A DNA stretch of 64,000 nucleotides from NCBI GenBank assembly GCA_902777835.1, contig CACYVC010000015.1, forward strand, positions 23,693 to 87,692, in the 5' to 3' direction. Under the pieces are notes generated by a model. The model was not told where the DNA came from. It saw only the letters and a program-made list of their open reading frames with translations, and ran no database searches. This document shows positions 25,549-34,917 of this stretch, piece after piece (position 1 is the stretch's first letter; the number at the start of each line of letters is the position of its first letter). This stretch comes from an uncultured Bacteroidales bacterium (GTDB taxonomy: Bacteria > Bacteroidota > Bacteroidia > Bacteroidales > Muribaculaceae). The translations under genes and the position numbers were made by a program.

Positions 25549-26784
25549 TCACTTTGTGGCAAACTTGTAGGTAATACCGAAGCTCAAAATTTCCTTGAAC
25601 TGCCAGTATTTCCAATCCTCGGCCCATGGGCGCGACTTGTCATAGCGCAGGTGGGTGAAAATCTGGGTATTGAGGAAACTATTGACGGCAAAGGAGAGGG
25701 TGTTTTCCCAGTCGCCCTGCACATATTTGTAGTCGGTGAAGGCATAGAAGCGTGTCTTCCACGTGATGCTAGGCGTTATTTTCCACTCAAATTTAGCCTC
25801 CACACTAGAACCGAAGTTGTGCTTTGTGTGATGCCCTGCGTCAATTCCAAATTTTGTGGGGTCGAGCTTCACGATGTCACGACAAATCTTAATGTTATAG
25901 GACAGCGGCGCTATCGAGAGCGTGAACACCTTGTAGCCGTCTTTGTCCTTGTAGTTGTAGGTCATACCAAGACCCACATTCAATTCACCCGACGAGAGGA
26001 ACGATGCCGCTAGGTCGCGGGTGTTGGTGACATAGGAATTCAACAACTGCGTCTTAAAGAGCAAAGTTGCCGAGTAGTACCAATTCTTCACTGCCTTGTA
26101 ACCGAGTTGCGAATTAAACTCGAAATTGTCCTCGTTGATGCTGTAGCTGCGCAAGCTGTCGCCCTTGGCGGTAGCTATACCCAAGCGGTAATGCAGAGTA
26201 TTATTAAAGAGCCATTTGGGGTGTAGATTCTGATTGAGATTGCAATCCCACTGCACATCGCCTAGCAGGTTGAGGTTGTTCTCGCCACCCTGATACCAGT
26301 TGCTACTGATGTAGGCCTGCGTGCCGTGTAAACTACTGGCGAAAGTGTGCAACCAGTTGTGCATCTTCACCTCACGGCGGTCAACGGGCTTGAATTTCTC
26401 GCTGTCAATATTTTTGGTCTCCACCTGCAGTTCAGTTTTAGAAGGATCGGCCTCAACCACCACTTCCTTAGGAGGCTTAGGCAGCAAGTCCTCATTGAAG
26501 CGCACCAGCTCGGGGCTATCTATCATCAAGCGGTAGCGAGTGTCATGAACCCTACCCCACTGCTGCCTGGCTTTGTTGAGCCAGCCGTCGTTTAATTTCA
26601 GTCCCTGAGTGCTTCCACTGGCATCGTACAAAAATGATGTCTGTGGTGACTGCTGCTTGTCAAAGACCAAAGGCATAAGCAGGTATTGGCTAGTGCTATC
26701 ACTCTGTGCCAAAGCGTGCTGTGGCACAAACAGTACTATAGCTAGTAACAATATCGAATATATAGTTTCAACAAATCGTTTCAT
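25549..26784 (-). CDS. DUF3078 family outer-membrane-associated protein
   Basis: The start MKRFVETIYSILLL was chosen because it gives a signal peptide ending ALAQ; the frame upstream has no signal character. The 411-residue product is mostly beta strands with alternating hydrophobic residues (YLMPLVFD, QWDCNLNQNLHPKW, FFLNTQIFTHLRYDKSRP) and ends in TYKFATK, matching the DUF3078 family of Bacteroidetes, which is likely an outer-membrane barrel. A promoter-like box is 17 bases upstream of its ATG and it is divergent from the first CotH gene. Confidence 0.8.
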   Translation of the reverse strand: MKRFVETIYSILLLAIVLFVPQHALAQSDSTSQYLLMPLVFDKQQSPQTSFLYDASGSTQGLKLNDGWLNKARQQWGRVHDTRYRLMIDSPELVRFNEDLLPKPPKEVVVEADPSKTELQVETKNIDSEKFKPVDRREVKMHNWLHTFASSLHGTQAYISSNWYQGGENNLNLLGDVQWDCNLNQNLHPKWLFNNTLHYRLGIATAKGDSLRSYSINEDNFEFNSQLGYKAVKNWYYSATLLFKTQLLNSYVTNTRDLAASFLSSGELNVGLGMTYNYKDKDGYKVFTLSIAPLSYNIKICRDIVKLDPTKFGIDAGHHTKHNFGSSVEAKFEWKITPSITWKTRFYAFTDYKYVQGDWENTLSFAVNSFLNTQIFTHLRYDKSRPWAEDWKYWQFKEILSFGITYKFATK

Positions 26785-26800
26785 AAAACATGATTTTTTG

Positions 26801-26808
26801 CAAAAATA
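26801..26808 (-). promoter_or_regulatory. Promoter -7 box for the DUF3078 gene
   Basis: Reads TATTTTTG on the minus strand, directly in front of the start codon, so the mRNA leader would be very short. Confidence 0.55.
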
Positions 26809-26853
26809 CACAGAATTTCGGGTAAATCTCGCTCTAATTAGAAAAAAAATCAA

Positions 26854-26861
26854 TATTTTTG
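26854..26861 (+). promoter_or_regulatory. Promoter -7 box for the CotH pair
   Basis: Reads TATTTTTG, 22 bases before the first CotH ATG. Confidence 0.55.
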
Positions 26862-26882
26862 CACATTATTATCAATAATAAA

Positions 26883-28343
26883 ATGAGAATAAGATATATA
26901 TATATAGTCTTACTGTGTTTAATGCCTCTATTGGGATGGGGACAAAACTTTGATCAGATGGTTGCTGAAATGAACGACAAATCGGTCCCACTGGTCAATG
27001 TTGAAGTAGAAATCAACTCAGTGAATAGTACAGACTACAAGCTTGGGAGTATCACTATCAGTGAGTACAAAGACAGCACTGTAGAAACCTCCAGTTACAA
27101 CTGCCAAGTGAGATATCGAGGCAATTATGCACTTAACCTTCCCAAAAAATCTTTCAACATCAAGCTCGTTGATGAAGAGGGCGAGAAACTCGACGCCAAC
27201 CTGCTGGACTTGCGCACCGACAACTCGTGGATTCTCGACGCCATGGGTATCGACAAACTCAGGATGCGCAACCGCGTGTGCTTCGACCTGTGGAACGAAT
27301 TCAGCCACACGATGTGGGATACCAGTTTTGGCAACCGCAACGGCACGGTGGGCACTATGGTCGAGGTGTTTATCAATGGAGAATACAATGGATTATACTT
27401 TTTGAGCGACAAAATCAACCGCCAGCTGCTCAATTTACGCAAGGCCAAGGTCAACGACGATGGTTCAGTGATAGTGAAAGGATTGCTTTATAAAGGGGTC
27501 GCTTGGTCGGCACTAACTACCTATAATGAAGACGCTAGTACTAACTCGGTGGAGTGGAACGCTTTTGAACTGCAGCACCCCGACGAATACCCCTCGCAAC
27601 AAGCATGGCAACCACTCATTGACCTCATTGACTTCAATGTAGATACCGAACTTGAATACTTTGCAGAGCATTACAACGAGCACTACTATGTGGATAATCT
27701 AGTCGATTACTGGGTGTTTTTGATGGCCATGGGCCTCACTGACATGCCCTATAAAAACACCTTCCTCTCAACTCCTGACATAAATTTCGAGCAGCGCTTC
27801 ATGATCACACCCTGGGACCTTGACGCTTGCTTGGGACGTGCATGGAACGGTAATCAACAAAATCAATTTCCTGCGATTAATCGCCTCGATGGCTATGCAC
27901 CATATAGAAGACTCTTGGCGGAAAACATTGATGGCTTCAAGCAAAAACTGGCACAGCGATGGCTGCAGCTCATTGATAACCAGCTCTCTCCCACCAATCT
28001 AGAGAATCACATCAACGCCATAGCTCAACGCTTTGTGGAAAGCGGAGCCTGGGAACGTGAATATGAGCGGTGGAAAAACACCAGTGTCAAAATAGGGGCA
28101 AACATTTACACCGAGGTGCAATATGTCACTAACTGGTATATCAACAACCTTGCCTATGCCAATGATTTCATCAAAGTGTGGAACGACGACCCAACTAACA
28201 TCACAGCCAGCACTGTGACACGCATCTACAACTACATATTAGGGATTGACACCACCTTTTATGACTACTTAGACCTTAACAAAGATGGGGCGATCAACTC
28301 CAGCGACGCTACTATTGTCTATAACATCCTCTTGGGACGATAA
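26883..28343 (+). CDS. CotH-like kinase with a dockerin-like tail (first of two)
   Basis: The 486-residue secreted protein has a signal peptide (MRIRYIYIVLLCLMPLLGWG). The CotH kinase-like domain (about 35-430) has the RYRGNYALNLPKKSFNIKL strand-helix (78-95), the LLDLRTDNSWILDAMG and MRNRVCFDLWNE segments, and MITPWDLDACLGR (307-319) with the metal-binding Asp. CotH proteins phosphorylate spore-coat or surface proteins in other bacteria. The C-terminal 45 residues (441-486) look like a dockerin: a helix TASTVTRIYNYILG and a calcium-loop DLNKDGAINSSDA followed by a second helix. The start ATG at 26883 gives the signal peptide directly. It is followed by a close paralogue. Confidence 0.9.
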   Translation: MRIRYIYIVLLCLMPLLGWGQNFDQMVAEMNDKSVPLVNVEVEINSVNSTDYKLGSITISEYKDSTVETSSYNCQVRYRGNYALNLPKKSFNIKLVDEEGEKLDANLLDLRTDNSWILDAMGIDKLRMRNRVCFDLWNEFSHTMWDTSFGNRNGTVGTMVEVFINGEYNGLYFLSDKINRQLLNLRKAKVNDDGSVIVKGLLYKGVAWSALTTYNEDASTNSVEWNAFELQHPDEYPSQQAWQPLIDLIDFNVDTELEYFAEHYNEHYYVDNLVDYWVFLMAMGLTDMPYKNTFLSTPDINFEQRFMITPWDLDACLGRAWNGNQQNQFPAINRLDGYAPYRRLLAENIDGFKQKLAQRWLQLIDNQLSPTNLENHINAIAQRFVESGAWEREYERWKNTSVKIGANIYTEVQYVTNWYINNLAYANDFIKVWNDDPTNITASTVTRIYNYILGIDTTFYDYLDLNKDGAINSSDATIVYNILLGR

Positions 28344-28425
28344 CAATCTTTTTTCTTTTAGACAATTCTAGATAATCAAGGTAAATAAGTAAGAATCTAT
28401 ATCTCTTCACATTAAAAACTTTACC

Positions 28426-29922
28426 GTGATTCTAAAGCGATTTACACATATCATAATGCTGTGCGTCATTCCTTTATTGGGATGGAGTCAGAACTTTGAC
28501 GATATGGTTGTCGGCATGAGCGAGCTGTCGCTACCGCTGGTCAACGTGAAAGTGGAAATCGACTCGGTGAGCAATCTGCGCTTTGTGCCTGGAAAGTTCA
28601 CTCTCTATGAATACAAAAACGGAACGGTAACATCCCAAGCCTACAACTGCCAAGTGCGTAAGCGAGGCAAGACCGCCTTATATCTGCCCAAGTGGTCGTT
28701 TGCAATCAAACTCGTTGACGATGAAGGAGAAAAACTCGACGCCAACCTACTTGACCTGCGCAACGACAACACGTGGATTCTCGACGCCATGGGCATCGAC
28801 AAACTCAGAATGCGCAATCGCGTGTGTTTCGACTTGTGGAATGAATACAGCCACACGATGTGGGACACCAAGTTTGGCAACCGCAACGGCACTGTGGGCG
28901 CCATGGTCGAAGTGTTTGTGAACGGAAATTATTATGGAATTTTCCACCTTAGCGACAAAATCAACCGCCAACTGCTCAACCTGCGCAAGGCTAAAGTAGA
29001 AGACGACAGCGTCGCCGTGAAAGGCCTGCTCTACAAGGGCAAGAGCAAAGGCACGTCCAACACCTTGCTAGACTATGAGGAAGACCGCACCGACTCTATC
29101 AAGTGGAACACCTTTGAACTTCAATACCCCGACGACTACCCATCGCTTCAAGCGTGGCAACCGCTCATCGACCTCATTGACTTCAACAGTAAGACCGAAT
29201 TAGAATATTTCAAGGCACACTACAACGAGTGGTACTACATCGATAATCTAGTCGATTACTTTATTCTACTGACGGCACTCGACATCGACGACATGCCCTA
29301 TATCAACACATTTCTTTCCACTCCCGACATCAACTTCGACCACCGCTTCATGATAACTCCATGGGACCTCGATGCCAGCCTTGGACGAGGCTGCGATGGC
29401 AGCATACATAACTCTACTTTTCACCTCTCCCGACTAAATGCTTACGCACCATTTAACCGCATCATTAGCTATAACATCGACAACTTCAAACAACGCGTTG
29501 TAGAGCGATGGGACGAGCTTAAAGACTCAATATTCTCGCCCGAGAACATTGAGAGCCACATCAACGCCATTGCACAGCGCTATGTGGAAAGCGGCGCGTG
29601 GCACCGAGAATATGAGCTGTGGAAAGATCAGAACGAAACTGGTGGTGATGAACGTCTCGTTATCGTTGAGAACATCTATGAAGAAGTGGAATATGTAATG
29701 AACTGGTATCGAGATAATCATTCCAAATTAACAGGACAGCTATTACGCTGGCACGACGACTACGTGGAGCCCAATACCATTACAGCGGCAACAATAACCA
29801 ACATTTACAACTATCTACTTGGCATTGACACCGAATATAACGAGAATTTAGACCTTAACAACGACGGAATGATAACCGCCGCCGACGTGACCGATGCCTA
29901 TAACATCCTCTTGAGCCAATAA
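28426..29922 (+). CDS. CotH-like kinase with a dockerin-like tail (second of two)
   Basis: This 498-residue paralogue of the preceding gene starts at a GTG codon (28426) and keeps the same layout: signal peptide (to GWSQ), CotH domain with RKRGKTALYLPKWSFAIKL, the nearly unchanged ILDAMGIDKLRMRNRVCFDL block, and MITPWDLDASLGRGC, then a dockerin-like end (helix, DLNNDGMITAADV, helix). The middle block is almost identical to the first gene, while the loops differ, so this is an old tandem duplication. Its upstream spacer of 82 bases has no clear promoter, so it is probably co-transcribed. Confidence 0.9.
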   Translation: MILKRFTHIIMLCVIPLLGWSQNFDDMVVGMSELSLPLVNVKVEIDSVSNLRFVPGKFTLYEYKNGTVTSQAYNCQVRKRGKTALYLPKWSFAIKLVDDEGEKLDANLLDLRNDNTWILDAMGIDKLRMRNRVCFDLWNEYSHTMWDTKFGNRNGTVGAMVEVFVNGNYYGIFHLSDKINRQLLNLRKAKVEDDSVAVKGLLYKGKSKGTSNTLLDYEEDRTDSIKWNTFELQYPDDYPSLQAWQPLIDLIDFNSKTELEYFKAHYNEWYYIDNLVDYFILLTALDIDDMPYINTFLSTPDINFDHRFMITPWDLDASLGRGCDGSIHNSTFHLSRLNAYAPFNRIISYNIDNFKQRVVERWDELKDSIFSPENIESHINAIAQRYVESGAWHREYELWKDQNETGGDERLVIVENIYEEVEYVMNWYRDNHSKLTGQLLRWHDDYVEPNTITAATITNIYNYLLGIDTEYNENLDLNNDGMITAADVTDAYNILLSQ

Positions 29923-29954
29923 AGACATCACATAAAAAAGCTAGACTCAAATTT

Positions 29955-31061
29955 CTACATTTTTTTCTTCAGCTCTTTCTCAAAGAGTTTATCGACAGCG
30001 GCTTTGAGGTTTGGTGCCAACTCGGGGATGTTGTGGGCTTTCTCAAATTGCCTCAGTTCTAGGATATTCATATCTACCGCATTATCCTTGCGCGTGTGCT
30101 TGAAGTCTTTCTTGTCGATGTAGTTGATGTCGGTTGTGAAAGTTTCTAAGAGAAGGATATAATCCTCGTCGGAGCTTTCAAAGTGACCCTTTGAAAGCAC
30201 TTGCTTCATTATCATGTCGCCAATGCCAGAATATCCGTCCTCGTTGAAGCGGCAAATCTCATAGTAACCATTCTCACCCTCACGATATTTCTTCTTTTTC
30301 TCCTTTGGCTCTTTTCCTTTTTTCTTACTCTTTTCCAGTTCTTTGGCGGCTTCAATTCGGTCAATATAGGTGAACTGGTCAAAAGAAGTGGTTCTGAAGT
30401 TTGTGTTCATGTCTTCCTCAATAAATCCTAATGCCGACACACTGTCGCTCACGATGCGACGTCCCGAGGCATCTTCGCTTATTGTGAGCTTGCCCCTATC
30501 GGCAAGTCTTGTCACTTTTTTGTAGAGGTTTGTAGTGTCGAGTTTTGCCCAGCCATCAATGTGTCGTCCCACCAAAGTGCTGATAATGAAACGATAAAAC
30601 CCATTGGCACCTTTTGACACGCTTTTGGTCTTTGCCGACAGCTTTTTCTTGGCATACTCGTAGGTGTTGTCAATCACTCCCGCCCTGAAATAGATGGGAC
30701 CATCATCGCTCACATAGATGCAACGGAAATAGGTCTGCACATAAAGAAGTTCTTTGGGCTTTACAGTCACTTCGGCAAGATCATAGCTCACGTCTTCGAG
30801 CACCACCTTAGAGTCAACAATATCACTTTGATAGAGATTTTTGCTCTTAAATGCGGTGTGCGAGAAGTATAGGGGACTTTTTCCTTTGGCATCGGCTAGC
30901 CAACCGTCATTGTCGGTGGTTCCTATTATTGCGCCATTCTCATCGGTAACGCACACAGCGGGGATGGGCAGGCCATCGGTGTCAACCACTTGTATTCTCT
31001 GGGCTATAGCAACGCTGCCCCACATTAAAAGGGCAAATGCAAACAATAATTTTAATCTCAT
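29955..31061 (-). CDS. Carboxypeptidase-regulatory-like protein of unknown function
   Basis: The 368-residue product has a signal peptide (MRLKLLFAFALLMWGSVAIAQ) and an N-terminal beta sandwich (22-90; RIQVVDTDGLPIPAVCV, TDNDGWL, then LAEVTVKPKE) like the carboxypeptidase-regulatory domain of many Bacteroidetes envelope proteins. The larger rest is unassigned and includes a strongly basic insert at about 250-262 (KSKKKGKEPKEKKKK) and ends in a helix (KLFEKELKKKM). It is convergent with the second CotH gene, 32 bases away, and lies just downstream of the efflux operon, to which it may or may not belong. Confidence 0.7.
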   Translation of the reverse strand: MRLKLLFAFALLMWGSVAIAQRIQVVDTDGLPIPAVCVTDENGAIIGTTDNDGWLADAKGKSPLYFSHTAFKSKNLYQSDIVDSKVVLEDVSYDLAEVTVKPKELLYVQTYFRCIYVSDDGPIYFRAGVIDNTYEYAKKKLSAKTKSVSKGANGFYRFIISTLVGRHIDGWAKLDTTNLYKKVTRLADRGKLTISEDASGRRIVSDSVSALGFIEEDMNTNFRTTSFDQFTYIDRIEAAKELEKSKKKGKEPKEKKKKYREGENGYYEICRFNEDGYSGIGDMIMKQVLSKGHFESSDEDYILLLETFTTDINYIDKKDFKHTRKDNAVDMNILELRQFEKAHNIPELAPNLKAAVDKLFEKELKKKM

Positions 31062-31092
31062 ATCTATTTAGTATTTGATTGTGTGATAAAGA

Positions 31093-32391
31093 TCAATCTT
31101 CATCTTCTTCCTCGAGCAGCTCGGGGTTGAGCATGTCGTCGTCTCCTTGAAGGAAGAGGGTGTGCTTGTTAAGAGCCTCGGGGTCGAGTTCACACTCTAA
31201 TTGCATGGCGCGATAACGGGGGCGCAGCACGAGGAGCTCCACTAGATAGGCAATGACAAAATACACCACTACAAGCGACCAGAGTGCCCAATAGAAGTCG
31301 CTCATCTGCGAGAGCGATGCTCCGCCCACCTGCATCTGCACATAAGCCGTCGAGGCCCAGTAGGCAGGAATCATCTTGCTGATAACATCCCAGTAGGGAG
31401 CTATCTGGTAATGTGGCCACGACACACCTGTGAGGAACACAAAAATCAGCGATGTGAATGCCAAGATGAGGAACACGCCCTCACGGTTGTTGACAAACAC
31501 ACGAATTATCTGCCCAAACAACGACGACGCAATCAGGAAGGGGAATATTATCATGGCAATCTCAAGGAAATTGCCGTTCATCGGAAACTTGAAGATAATG
31601 GGCACAATGTGCAAAGCAAATATCGCGGGGAAAAGATAGTAGAACAGGTGAACCAATGTCTTGCCCATAAGCATCGCGCCTGGTGTGGCCTTCACCTCGT
31701 CGAGGCGGTCGATACCGCGGTTGCGGCGCCGGCGACCCATGCTGCCAGCATGGAGCATGGCAATGCCCATAATCATACCCTGCTGAAGCACATACACCAA
31801 AATGAACGGCAGCACAGCCGACGCAATACCCATTGCCGTGTTGCCAAGTGGCACCTGGCGACTATCTACCAAGCCTCCGTTCATACTGATGATATTGAAT
31901 GATTTTTCGCCCTGCAACCGTGAGCAGGTCTCCATCTGCACATTGGTAATTGCTGTGAGCATCGCCTTGTAGCGCATCATCACACTCATGTCGCAGTAGA
32001 GCGACACATGCCCCTGGTTGCCACGCATCACCTCGGTCTCGAAGTCGGCAGGAAAATATACTATGCCATAGCACTTCTTGGTCGCCATCAGTTCACGCGC
32101 CTCGTCCATATTTTGAGCATAAGCCGTGATGTTCACATCGGGACTAGCATTAAGGTCGCGCACAAATTGACGACTCAATTCTGAGTGGCTATCATCAACC
32201 ACTACCACCGCCTGGTCGCGTGCTATCTCAGGATTATAAATGAGCGAATAGAGTGGTGGATAGACCACCGCAAGCACGACGAAGAAAATCACCACCGCCT
32301 CATCGCGGAAGATGTGCTTGAACTCCTGCTTCATCGAGAGCACTATGCTGAGCAGCCAACCTAATATTTTACTGTCGCGCTTCTTTTCCAT
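31093..32391 (-). CDS. ABC-2 type permease (second permease of a pair)
   Basis: The ATG at 32391 was chosen; a TTG two codons upstream would overlap the previous gene. The 432-residue protein has an N-terminal helix followed by a large extracytoplasmic region (about 60-180) and five C-terminal membrane helices (from about 185), as in ABC-2 permeases of the YhiG/YbhS/YhgE type. The C-terminus is acidic (LLEEEDED). It follows its partner permease by 2 bases. Together with the HlyD and TolC genes upstream it forms an export system. No ATP-binding gene is present. Confidence 0.88.
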   Translation of the reverse strand: MEKKRDSKILGWLLSIVLSMKQEFKHIFRDEAVVIFFVVLAVVYPPLYSLIYNPEIARDQAVVVVDDSHSELSRQFVRDLNASPDVNITAYAQNMDEARELMATKKCYGIVYFPADFETEVMRGNQGHVSLYCDMSVMMRYKAMLTAITNVQMETCSRLQGEKSFNIISMNGGLVDSRQVPLGNTAMGIASAVLPFILVYVLQQGMIMGIAMLHAGSMGRRRRNRGIDRLDEVKATPGAMLMGKTLVHLFYYLFPAIFALHIVPIIFKFPMNGNFLEIAMIIFPFLIASSLFGQIIRVFVNNREGVFLILAFTSLIFVFLTGVSWPHYQIAPYWDVISKMIPAYWASTAYVQMQVGGASLSQMSDFYWALWSLVVVYFVIAYLVELLVLRPRYRAMQLECELDPEALNKHTLFLQGDDDMLNPELLEEEDED

Positions 32392-32393
32392 AA

Positions 32394-33557
32394 TCAAGGA
32401 ATATAGAATGGTTCAAGACAATGCTTCCTCAACTTCCACAGCATGGTGACGGGGAGAAGACTATAAAGTATCAGTATCACATAGTAGAGGCGTGAATAGT
32501 GGAGGTCGATGCCATTCAACGCCTGGTCGGCATTTATCAGGAAGAAATACTTGATGGGCATGAGATATCCTAATGGCGATATCCAAGAGTACATCACCTC
32601 TTCGGGCAGCGAGAAACCGCAGAACGAGAACGAAAGCATTCCAAGTAGCGTGCATATCGTTGAAGCATAGCGGAAATTTGGCACCAGGCTGATAACGAAC
32701 AACGCGAAACCTTGACAAGCCAGAACCAGCAATGCCATCGCCGCTATCATATTCCATGGGTTGCAATTCAGTGGAAAGCCATATTTCACATACATCATAT
32801 ATTGTATCGCCAACCCCACATTTATGAATATGAAGGAATGAGGAAACAGCTTGGTGAAAGTGGCAAGAACGATTGAGTTGTCGGCAGTACGCAGCCAGTT
32901 GCGGCTCGTGCCGGCGTGCCACTCCATGCCTATGCTGAACACAGTAATCAGCATTACTATCAATGCCAGCAAGCAGGGCACAAACGAACTGCTAAGGTAG
33001 TAGTTATAGCTCATCCACGGGTTCTTGAGAGGATGAACATGAGTCACTATCGGCTGAAGGGTGGCACTCACCATCTCCTTGGGCATACCAGCGGTAGTGA
33101 GCACGCTGCTCACAATGCCTCCATTAGCAAGCACACTGATGGTTTTGAAGCCCTTAAACTGCATCGAGGCAGGGGCATAGAAGGAGTAGTTAATATAGAA
33201 GCTAAGCGTGGGCTTTTCACCACTCAGCGCCTTGGTAGAGAAATCGTTGGGAATAAAGAAGAAACCAAACACTTCACCTCTTTGCACTGCATCGATGGCC
33301 TCTTGGTAAGAACCATAAGTCGTTTTTATCTCTATCTGCTGCAATGCGCTGAGGTTGCGGGTAAGTCTTCGCGACATGTCGCTCTTGTCAAGGTCAACAA
33401 TCCCCACTGGAGAGCGTCTCACAACGCCATCCTCCATCAGATCGAAGAAGAACCATGCGCTCACAAGCGGCACGATGACCATCATACAAATGTATAACGG
33501 CCTCCGAGCAAGTTGCTTCCAACCACGGATTATTGAATTGACAAGGATCCTTATCAT
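32394..33557 (-). CDS. ABC-2 type permease (first permease of a pair)
   Basis: This 387-residue permease begins with a membrane helix after the MIRILVNSIIRGWKQ start, has the typical large periplasmic domain (VGIVDLDKSDMSRRLTR, TTYGSYQEAIDAVQRGEVFGFFFIPNDF at about 55-110), and five membrane helices in the second half. It resembles YbhR/YbhS-type exporters that act with an HlyD-type adaptor and TolC. It starts 73 bases after the adaptor gene. The spacer carries a 9-base-phased repeat. Confidence 0.88.
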   Translation of the reverse strand: MIRILVNSIIRGWKQLARRPLYICMMVIVPLVSAWFFFDLMEDGVVRRSPVGIVDLDKSDMSRRLTRNLSALQQIEIKTTYGSYQEAIDAVQRGEVFGFFFIPNDFSTKALSGEKPTLSFYINYSFYAPASMQFKGFKTISVLANGGIVSSVLTTAGMPKEMVSATLQPIVTHVHPLKNPWMSYNYYLSSSFVPCLLALIVMLITVFSIGMEWHAGTSRNWLRTADNSIVLATFTKLFPHSFIFINVGLAIQYMMYVKYGFPLNCNPWNMIAAMALLVLACQGFALFVISLVPNFRYASTICTLLGMLSFSFCGFSLPEEVMYSWISPLGYLMPIKYFFLINADQALNGIDLHYSRLYYVILILYSLLPVTMLWKLRKHCLEPFYIP

Positions 33558-33572
33558 GAGAGTTCTTGGTTT

Positions 33573-33617
33573 TCTAGAAACACTAAAGATTCTAGACTAT
33601 CTTGACCATCTAACTAC
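33573..33617. repeat. 9-base-phased TCTAGANNN repeat
   Basis: Units TCTAGAAAC, ACTAAAGAT, TCTAGACTA, TCTTGACCA, TCTAACTAC follow each other with 9-base phase between two genes of the export operon. Confidence 0.55.
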
Positions 33618-33630
33618 TTAAAACTTATTA

Positions 33631-34830
33631 CTACTTAAGAATCACCGACATTCCAGGCCTAAAATTAGGAATCGGATTTACTGGCCTTGCTTTCACCTCA
33701 AATGTCTTGCTGTCGTATTCGCCATAGGCCTTAGTGGCACTCCAAGTGGCATAGCTGCCCATGTCGTGCACATAGAATATCTTCATCTGGGCCTTCTTAT
33801 TGTCTAAAGCGGGAATCTCGACATCAATCACCTTGCCCATAGGCAGGTCATTGAGCTTTTCCTCACGCACGCTGAATGCAGCCCACATTTCATCAATATT
33901 AGCGATGGTCATAATGGGAGAGCCCATTATCACGAGTTCGCCCACATGTGGATAGATGCTTGTAATCTCTCCGTCGCATGGTGCAATCAGGTATTCGTCT
34001 TCAAGAAGCGCCTCCACCTCTCTTACAGATGCCTGAGCCACATTCTCCATGCCACGCGATGCTGCTTTGTCCTCAGCCTGAGCGCCATTTTGAGCCATCT
34101 GCAGTTGTGCTTCGGCAGCCTCAACAGCGGCATTAGCAGTACCAACAGCGGCAGTGGCAGCATCAAGGGCCGCCTTGGCCTCATCACGCTTCTGCTCAGA
34201 GACTACGCCCTCGTTATAAAGGTTGTTGGTGCGTTCATAAGTTTTACGAGTAATCTCCTCGGCAGCAATCGCTTGCTGACGGGCAGACTTAGCTTGATCA
34301 ACCATCTTGCGGGCTGACTCAATAATTTCATAACGAGTGCCTCTCTCAACCTTCAGGTTTTGGTTGGCAGCCACATTTTTCATCTCTTTGGCCTTAGAAT
34401 AAGTGGCATCGGTGGTTGAGGAGTAGATTTTGGCTAGACGCTGCCCCTTGTGAACATAGTCGCCTTCTTGGACATAGAGTTCCACCAGTCGTCCAGCGAG
34501 TTTGCCCGATACACGCACAACTTCACAGTCGGCCTGACCTTGGATAGACTTGTCACTGGGTCGCAGGTGCATGATACCCCATATTGCCATAGCGGCTACT
34601 ACTGCCACGAGAATTAGCATTGAGCCAATTAGCGCCAAGCGCTTGGCCTGCCTAATCTTGCGGCGTTTAGCTTTCGCCTCCTGCTCGCTCAGCTCGGCAT
34701 TGTCGGCTGATTCCTTAGCCTGAGCTTGCGCTTTCACACCTTCGGCAGTTTTTTTCTTTTCGTCAAAGGTAGGGAACCCTTCGGCCTTAGTGCCTTCATC
34801 GTGTTTTTTATCTTCTTTATTCTTTTCCAT
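33631..34830 (-). CDS. HlyD-family periplasmic adaptor of the ABC-2 exporter
   Basis: The start ATG at 34830 was preferred; a TTG two codons upstream is possible. The 399-residue protein has a cytosolic charged start, one membrane helix (about 70-92), a lipoyl-like half motif (SGKLAGRLVELYVQEGDYV), a long coiled coil (about 140-260), the second lipoyl half (LIAPCDGEITSIYPHVGELV) and a beta-barrel end (GMSVILK). It should link the inner-membrane permeases with the TolC-like protein. It lies between them in the operon. Confidence 0.92.
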   Translation of the reverse strand: MEKNKEDKKHDEGTKAEGFPTFDEKKKTAEGVKAQAQAKESADNAELSEQEAKAKRRKIRQAKRLALIGSMLILVAVVAAMAIWGIMHLRPSDKSIQGQADCEVVRVSGKLAGRLVELYVQEGDYVHKGQRLAKIYSSTTDATYSKAKEMKNVAANQNLKVERGTRYEIIESARKMVDQAKSARQQAIAAEEITRKTYERTNNLYNEGVVSEQKRDEAKAALDAATAAVGTANAAVEAAEAQLQMAQNGAQAEDKAASRGMENVAQASVREVEALLEDEYLIAPCDGEITSIYPHVGELVIMGSPIMTIANIDEMWAAFSVREEKLNDLPMGKVIDVEIPALDNKKAQMKIFYVHDMGSYATWSATKAYGEYDSKTFEVKARPVNPIPNFRPGMSVILK

Positions 34831-34917
34831 ATTCAAAAAGATATTATAGTTTTGTATTATGTTCTCAAATTTGAATTAACAATTACTATTGCCTTGTTTG
34901 CTTGTCAGCTCGTCAGC

